Below, piece by piece: positions 59,665 to 64,000 of a DNA stretch of 64,000 nucleotides. A program made the position numbers and the translations under genes. Source of the stretch: Corynebacterium pseudopelargi. GTDB lineage: Bacteria; Actinomycetota; Actinomycetes; Mycobacteriales; Mycobacteriaceae. Where the stretch lies: contig NZ_CP033898.1 in assembly GCF_003814005.1 (NCBI RefSeq), forward strand, positions 682,001-746,000, in the 5' to 3' direction. Below the pieces are notes generated by a model, which was not told the DNA's origin, did not search any database, and worked only from the letters and a program-made list of their open reading frames with translations. Each line of letters starts with the position of its first letter. Position 1 is the stretch's first letter.

Positions 59665-60200
59665 TGGCGACCCCGGACTATGTATTGAAACTGCGCGAGA
59701 AGATCGGCAACGACGAGCTGTTTATGCCCGGCGTCACCGCCGTGGTGATCCGTGATGTTCCTGAAGGGGCACCGATCACTGCGGTGCCTGAGGTGCTGTT
59801 GGTGAAGCGGGCCGATAACGAGCAGTGGACCCCGATCACCGGCATCGTCGATCCCGGTGAAGAACCTCATCTTGCTGCGGTGCGTGAGGTGAAGGAAGAA
59901 ACCGGCCTCGACGTCCAGGTGGAAGCCTTGTTGGGCGTCGGTGCCGCCGGTCCAGTCACTTACCCCAACGGTGACCAAGCCCGCTACATGGACACCGCCA
60001 TGCGCTGCTCGCTGGCGGGCGATGATACCCCGCGCGTGGCGGATGATGAAAATCTTGAAGTGGGCTGGTTCTCCATCATGCAGATGCCGCCAATGAGTCC
60101 ACGCTTCCGTCTAGTCATCGGTGATGCGGTGGCGCAGCTTCGCCGCCCCGAGGGCTTCAAGCCTCGCATGGGTTTTCAAAAGCGCGATCGCCAGCGTTAG
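59664..60200 (+). CDS. NUDIX hydrolase
   Basis: The 178-residue pyrophosphatase has the Nudix box 'GIVDPGEEPHLAAVREVKEETGLDV' (G-x5-E-x7-REVxEExG). It hydrolyses nucleoside-diphosphate-linked substrates. The flanking 'VLLVKRADNEQWTPITG' is the usual strand before the box. It is translationally coupled to the 45-residue gene. A TTCCTGAAGGGG word lies at 59758. Confidence 0.95.
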   Translation: MATPDYVLKLREKIGNDELFMPGVTAVVIRDVPEGAPITAVPEVLLVKRADNEQWTPITGIVDPGEEPHLAAVREVKEETGLDVQVEALLGVGAAGPVTYPNGDQARYMDTAMRCSLAGDDTPRVADDENLEVGWFSIMQMPPMSPRFRLVIGDAVAQLRRPEGFKPRMGFQKRDRQR

Positions 60201-61777
60201 GGCAAGAACCGCAGTTTCTTACCTAGCAGCAGGGCATAGGACATCACTTGGCCATAGAGCTTTGGTGGCATGCCTTTAGGGCCTCGGATGGATAGCCCGC
60301 GCTGTTCGGCGACGTTGCGTGCCTCGGTGTATTTCAGCAGGCCTTCCTCGCCGTGGCGTCGGCTCATTCCCGATTGCTTCATGCCACCTAGGGGTGAAGC
60401 GATTGAGGCCCACGTCGCGGCGTAACCGTCGTTGATCCCAACCCCGCCGGCGTTGATTTGCCCGGCAATCTGCCAGCCCGTCTCGGGGGCTGCGAAAATA
60501 GATGCGTTGAGGCCGTATTCGGTGTCGTTGGCAAGCGCGATCGCCTCTTGAAGAGTCTCCACTTTTTCCACGTACACCACAGGGCCGAAGACTTCTTCGG
60601 TGCGAAGTTTGGCGTCGCGGGGGACGTCGATAAGCACAGTCGGCTCAAAGAAGAAGGGGCCGAGGTCCGGGCGAGCACGGCCGCCAGCGAGCACGGTGGC
60701 CCCCTTGGCTACGGCGTCGTCAACGAAGCTTTGGACGCTGTCGAGTTGCTGTTGGTTGATGAGCGAGCCCATGTCTACATTCCAGTCGAATCCTGCACCA
60801 AGGCGCATCTGCTGCACGGCCTTGGTGAAGCGGCTCAGAAAGTCCTCGTACACCGGCGCCTCGACGTAAATCCGCTCGATGGAGACGCACAGTTGGCCAG
60901 AGTTAGAAAAACAGGCGTTTGGCACCTCGCGCACGGCTTTGTCTAGATCGGCGTCGGCGGCGATGATCATGGGGTTCTTACCGCCGAGTTCAGCAGAATA
61001 ACCGATGAGGCGTTCGCCAGCGGTCTTTCCTAAGATTCGTCCGGTGGCGGTGGAACCGGTGAACATTAAGTAATCGCTGCGCTGAGCGATGGCGGAGCCG
61101 ACGGTTTTGCCAGCCCCAGTAACCACCTGGAAAAGTTCGCGCGGCAGGCCGGCCTGGTAGAGCAGATCAACCACGGCTAGCAGCGTAAAAGGAGTGTTCC
61201 AATCTGGTTTGGCCACCACCGCATTGCCTGCGAGGAGCGCGGGGATGGCATCGGAAATGCCTAAGGCGAGCGGGTAATTCCACGGGCTGATTTGGCCCAC
61301 CACACCCTTGGGAGCATGCTGCACTCGGTTCTTTGTCAGCAGAGGCAGCGCACCAGGGTTCGCGTTTTCCGCCAGCAGGCGGGGTGCCTTGTTGGCGTAA
61401 TAACGTGCGTTGCCTGCGACATCGAGCACTTCGTCGAGGGCGGATAGTCGGTTCTTGCCGGTTTCGAGCTGCACGATGTCCATGAGGAATTCGCGCTCAC
61501 GCAGTACGCGATCGTGGAAATCCTTGAAGATCTTTGCTCGCTGTTTCACCGGGGTGTGCGCCCACAGGCGTTGCGCCTCGCGCGCTTTGAAGAAAGCTGC
61601 TTCCACGACCTGCTCATCACCTGCAAGCGCATGCCCGATGACCTCGCCACTGAATGCTGAGTGCACCGGATATTCCTCTTGTTCCTGGTGATCTGCAATG
61701 GCGGTGTTGGCGCACAGTCGCAATAAGTTTTGGCGCAAGTGTTTGGGGAGAGGCCCTAGGGTGAGTCGTCGGCTCAT
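60197..61777 (-). CDS. Aldehyde dehydrogenase, succinate-semialdehyde type
   Basis: The 526-residue NAD(P)-dependent enzyme has 'APKGVVGQISPWNYPLALGISDAIPALLAGNAVVAKPDW', 'YLMFTGSTATGRILGKTAGERLIGYSAELGGKNPMIIAADAD' (catalytic Glu in ELGGKN), 'NACFSNSGQLCVSIERIYVEAPVYEDFL' (catalytic Cys in GQLC) and 'TEEVFGPVVYV'. The closest mycobacterial match by pattern is GabD2 (succinic semialdehyde dehydrogenase). GAAAG lies 8 bases before ATG 61777; an in-frame ATG at 61792 is possible. It overlaps the convergent NUDIX gene by 4 bases. Confidence 0.93.
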   Translation of the reverse strand: MSRRLTLGPLPKHLRQNLLRLCANTAIADHQEQEEYPVHSAFSGEVIGHALAGDEQVVEAAFFKAREAQRLWAHTPVKQRAKIFKDFHDRVLREREFLMDIVQLETGKNRLSALDEVLDVAGNARYYANKAPRLLAENANPGALPLLTKNRVQHAPKGVVGQISPWNYPLALGISDAIPALLAGNAVVAKPDWNTPFTLLAVVDLLYQAGLPRELFQVVTGAGKTVGSAIAQRSDYLMFTGSTATGRILGKTAGERLIGYSAELGGKNPMIIAADADLDKAVREVPNACFSNSGQLCVSIERIYVEAPVYEDFLSRFTKAVQQMRLGAGFDWNVDMGSLINQQQLDSVQSFVDDAVAKGATVLAGGRARPDLGPFFFEPTVLIDVPRDAKLRTEEVFGPVVYVEKVETLQEAIALANDTEYGLNASIFAAPETGWQIAGQINAGGVGINDGYAATWASIASPLGGMKQSGMSRRHGEEGLLKYTEARNVAEQRGLSIRGPKGMPPKLYGQVMSYALLLGKKLRFLP

Positions 61778-61865
61778 GGTGCAAACTTTCATGTTCGTGG
61801 GGTGTGGTGGAAGTTGCGCCACGTTGTGGAGTGGCGTTCGCACCATGCTAACCCGGTGTTTGCTT

Positions 61866-61877
61866 GCTTTTCGACGC
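61866..61877 (-). repeat. Copy of the over-represented word, reverse orientation (GCTTTTCGACGC)
   Basis: An exact copy in the 126-base gap between the aldehyde dehydrogenase and MFS genes, outside any reading frame. Confidence 0.7.
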
Positions 61878-61903
61878 TCCCAGCCCCCTCTTGCAACGTC
61901 GTC

Positions 61904-63172
61904 TCAGCGAACAGATGCGTTGTCACAGATTCGGCGTAGCCTTAAGCCGCAGTACACAATGCCTGCAGCGCCAACAGCCCACACGAAGATGATCCCGAGC
62001 CAAGCCACCCGGAAGTCTGCCCACTGAAACGTTGCGACCTGCGCGTGCCAATCCAGCAGCGCACCAATCAATTGGGCGCCGATCATGGTGGCCACGAATC
62101 CGCCCATGTTGGCCAGACCAGTGCCGGTGGCGAGCACTGAATATTTGAGGTGTTCTCGCACCGAATCGAAACCGTAGTTCGCCGCGGGGGCTAGCAGCGC
62201 CACCACAAAAATGAGCACCATGAGCCAGATCTGATTGCGTGGCTGCCCCGAGGCGAAAAACCAAGCAAATAGCCCAACATTGATTGTCGAAGTCGCCAGC
62301 GCCGCGAGGTCGCGATTGTTGCCCGCTCGCGCGGAGATCATGCCGTGCAAAGGCCCTGCGCACACAGATCCGATAGTGGCGGTGCTTAGTACCGTTGCAA
62401 TCTGCCCGGCATCAAGCCCCATGCCAAGCTTCATCATCGGCACACCCCACAGCAGCAGAAAGATGTTGATGGGGGAGAGGTTGCTCCAGTGGATAAATAC
62501 GCCCTGCCAGGCGGTGGGGCTGCGTAGCACCGTGCGCAAACGTGCGCCGAGCGAAAGCTGCGGCCCGCATGACTTCGAGGTGGCCTTCCTGCCGTGCTGT
62601 TCCGGTGAATCGGCAATGAAGTACCACGCGGCGCCGGCGATGAGAATGCCTACCGCCCCCAAACTCACGAACGCCACGCTCCACCCGGCCACGCCGAGGA
62701 GGTGGAGGAACGGCACAGCGGAGATGAATTGCCCCGATTGACCCAGCGCCCCGGTGAGTTGGGAAAACAGGGGAGCTTTGCGCGCCGGGAACCACGCGGG
62801 AATTAGGCGCATCACCGATAAGAACGCTGTGGCGTCACCTGCACCAATGAGGACTCGCGCCAGAATCGCAACCCAATAAGCTGGAGCGAAACCGAGGATG
62901 ATCTGCCCGAGGCCCATGAGAATCGCCCCGTAGAGCAACATGGAGCGCGGCCCGAGTTTATCCACCAGTACGCCGGTGGGAATCTGGGCGATGGCGTACA
63001 CGCCCACTTGGACGGCGGTGAAAACGGCGAGCCTTGAGGCATCCACTTGGAAGCGCTCAATGGCTGCAACCCCTGAAACCCCAAAGGAAGTGCGCCCTGC
63101 AATGGCCAGCACGTACACGGCGACGGCCGCCAACCATACGGTAATGGCTCGCCGGGACAGCGTCTGTGGCAT
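61904..63172 (-). CDS. MFS transporter, GlpT/anion-cation symporter-like
   Basis: The 422-residue protein has 12 predicted helices. Motif A-like loops are 'IPTGVLVDKLGPRSMLLYGAIL' and 'GPLHGMISARAGNNRDLAAL'. 'RTSFGVSGVAAIERFQVDASRLAVFTAVQVGVYAIAQ' is the first helix pair, and 'DATAFLSVMRLIPAWFPARKAPLFSQLTGALGQSGQFI' is typical of nitrate/sialate/phthalate-type carriers. The substrate is unknown. AAGGA lies 8 bases before ATG 63172, so the frame to 63217 is too long. Confidence 0.92.
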   Translation of the reverse strand: MPQTLSRRAITVWLAAVAVYVLAIAGRTSFGVSGVAAIERFQVDASRLAVFTAVQVGVYAIAQIPTGVLVDKLGPRSMLLYGAILMGLGQIILGFAPAYWVAILARVLIGAGDATAFLSVMRLIPAWFPARKAPLFSQLTGALGQSGQFISAVPFLHLLGVAGWSVAFVSLGAVGILIAGAAWYFIADSPEQHGRKATSKSCGPQLSLGARLRTVLRSPTAWQGVFIHWSNLSPINIFLLLWGVPMMKLGMGLDAGQIATVLSTATIGSVCAGPLHGMISARAGNNRDLAALATSTINVGLFAWFFASGQPRNQIWLMVLIFVVALLAPAANYGFDSVREHLKYSVLATGTGLANMGGFVATMIGAQLIGALLDWHAQVATFQWADFRVAWLGIIFVWAVGAAGIVYCGLRLRRICDNASVR

Positions 63173-63242
63173 GTGGGGTGTCCTTCCGTGGCGCAGGGTG
63201 GGGCAGATTCGACCCAACGATGCTAGCGCGCCGGCAGTGTGG

Positions 63243-64000
63243 CTACCCCAATACCCCGTTCAGCACCTCGGTATTGGCGGGGTGTGTGACGATCTGCCCG
63301 CCGAGCTCACTCGCAGTCATCCCTACCCGCATGGCAAGCGCAACGGTATTGATGATCTCCTGAGCATCGACGCACCACAGCGTGGCTCCCAGAATCTGAT
63401 CGTCCTCGCTGATCAGGAACTTCGCCACGCCGGTTGTTTGTCCCAGAATTTTCGGTCGCGGCATCACGGCGATATCGGCAATTTTGGCCTGCTTCACTTC
63501 AAAGCGCACGCCTTCGCGTTCAAGTTGCGCCTGGCTCTTGCCAACGGTTGCCAGCGGTGGGTCGATAAAAGTGGCGGTAGGAATCACTCGATGCTCCGTG
63601 GTTCGCTCGCCATCGCCCCAGCGTGCGCTGAGCACCACGCGGTGATCGTCGTAGGAAATATAGGTGAACTGAGGCCCACCATTGACGTCACCCACCGCAT
63701 ATACGCCTTCGGCGCTGCTTCGCAGTTGCTTGTCGACGACCACCGCCGCCTTTTCATCAGTGTCCACACCGGCGTTCTCGAGCCCCATATCCTGAGTATT
63801 CGGCGCACGGCCGATTGCCACCAGCACGGCGTCGGCAGGAAAGTCTCTCGACTCCCCGCAGACGTTGGCATGCACCCTGAGGCGCTCGCCGCAGTCGATG
63901 CGCTCAACATCGGCGTTGGGCACAAAGTGCAGACCTTGAGCTTCCAGGTGCTCAAGCACGGCCGAGGCGACGTCGCGATCGAAGGCGCGGCCAAACTCCG
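63243..64000 (-). CDS. Pyridine nucleotide-disulfide oxidoreductase, RclA/Lpd-like (5' end outside window)
   Basis: The visible 252 residues are the C-terminal part of a flavin disulfide reductase. They include the end of the NAD(P)-binding domain ('EFGRAFDRDVASAVLEHLEAQGLHFV...DAVLVAIGRAPNTQDMGLENAGVDTD'). The FAD-binding 'SSAEGVYAVGDVNGGPQFTY' and a dimerisation domain follow ('VIPTATFIDPPLATVGKSQAQLEREG', 'GVAKFLISEDDQILGATLWCVDAQEIINTVALAM'), ending 'IVTHPANTEVLNGVLG'. That last segment retains the His-x4-Glu active-site base. The redox Cys pair lies beyond the right edge. The ending resembles RclA and mercuric-reductase-like proteins more than lipoamide dehydrogenase. Confidence 0.9.
   Translation of the reverse strand, partial: EFGRAFDRDVASAVLEHLEAQGLHFVPNADVERIDCGERLRVHANVCGESRDFPADAVLVAIGRAPNTQDMGLENAGVDTDEKAAVVVDKQLRSSAEGVYAVGDVNGGPQFTYISYDDHRVVLSARWGDGERTTEHRVIPTATFIDPPLATVGKSQAQLEREGVRFEVKQAKIADIAVMPRPKILGQTTGVAKFLISEDDQILGATLWCVDAQEIINTVALAMRVGMTASELGGQIVTHPANTEVLNGVLG

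Overview
The window looks like chromosomal DNA of a Corynebacterium. The conserved order of core genes (ArsR regulator–glyS, dgt–dnaG, aceE, cobD/cobC, NIF3, zinc-ribbon protein and RNase H/phosphatase ahead of rnpB, glnA–glnE, thrC), the DUF3052 and DUF222/HNH families, and many leaderless start codons all fit this genus. GC content is moderately high by eye. I saw no complete prophage, insertion sequence or CRISPR array.

Layout. Positions 1-8.4 kb: partial ArsR/SmtB regulator, glyS with two small hypothetical genes, an NAD(P)-binding oxidoreductase, a large TPM-domain surface protein, a YdcF-like protein, dgt and a secreted RNase Sa-like ribonuclease. 8.6-10.5 kb: glmS. 10.5-20.3 kb: a self-contained sugar island. 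Its minus-strand arm is nagA, a DeoR regulator, a class II aldolase, a PfkB kinase and an AgaS-like isomerase/deaminase. Its plus-strand arm is PTS IIA, IIB and IIC of the ascorbate (Ula) type, a second SIS protein and a secreted lipoprotein. The arms diverge from a 0.4 kb region holding phased 10-bp operator-like repeats. 20.3-26.5 kb: aldo/keto reductase, a broken KAP NTPase, dnaG, a neocarzinostatin-like lipoprotein and a DHA2-type MFS exporter. 26.7-31.7 kb: two tRNAs, then an operon of an SbnA-like PLP synthase and a rare fusion of a flavoprotein to a PLP decarboxylase, then a TRIC-type channel. 31.7-36.6 kb: serine hydrolase, antitoxin remnant, HAD hydrolase with an acyl carrier protein, alpha/beta hydrolase, HNH protein. 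36.7-48.8 kb: aceE, DUF3052, tRNA-Val, cobD, SURF1, phosphatases, cobC, NIF3, zinc-ribbon protein, RNase H/phosphatase, rnpB. 48.8-64 kb: degenerate galactokinase-like protein, CYTH protein, glnA-type gene, glnE, nitroreductase, thrC, NUDIX, a succinate-semialdehyde-type dehydrogenase, MFS transporter and a partial flavin disulfide reductase.

The sugar island can be read as a pathway: PTS uptake and phosphorylation, deacetylation (NagA), deamination/isomerisation (AgaS), phosphorylation (PfkB) and aldol cleavage. This matches the N-acetylgalactosamine/galactosamine route to triose phosphates, but with an ascorbate-type permease and a secreted lipoprotein of unknown activity.

Two signals are not explained by gene calls. 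First, the 11-mer CGTCGAAAAGC occurs 10 times, and the 12-mer TTCYTGAAGGGG also occurs 10 times. Both occur on both strands, inside and outside genes, and in several reading frames; by simple base-count arithmetic each should appear less than once. Neither has an exact copy between about 8.6 and 28.4 kb. Second, at least twelve genes have a TANNNT -10 hexamer 6 to 8 (mostly exactly 7) bases before the start codon, which indicates leaderless mRNAs and resets many starts.
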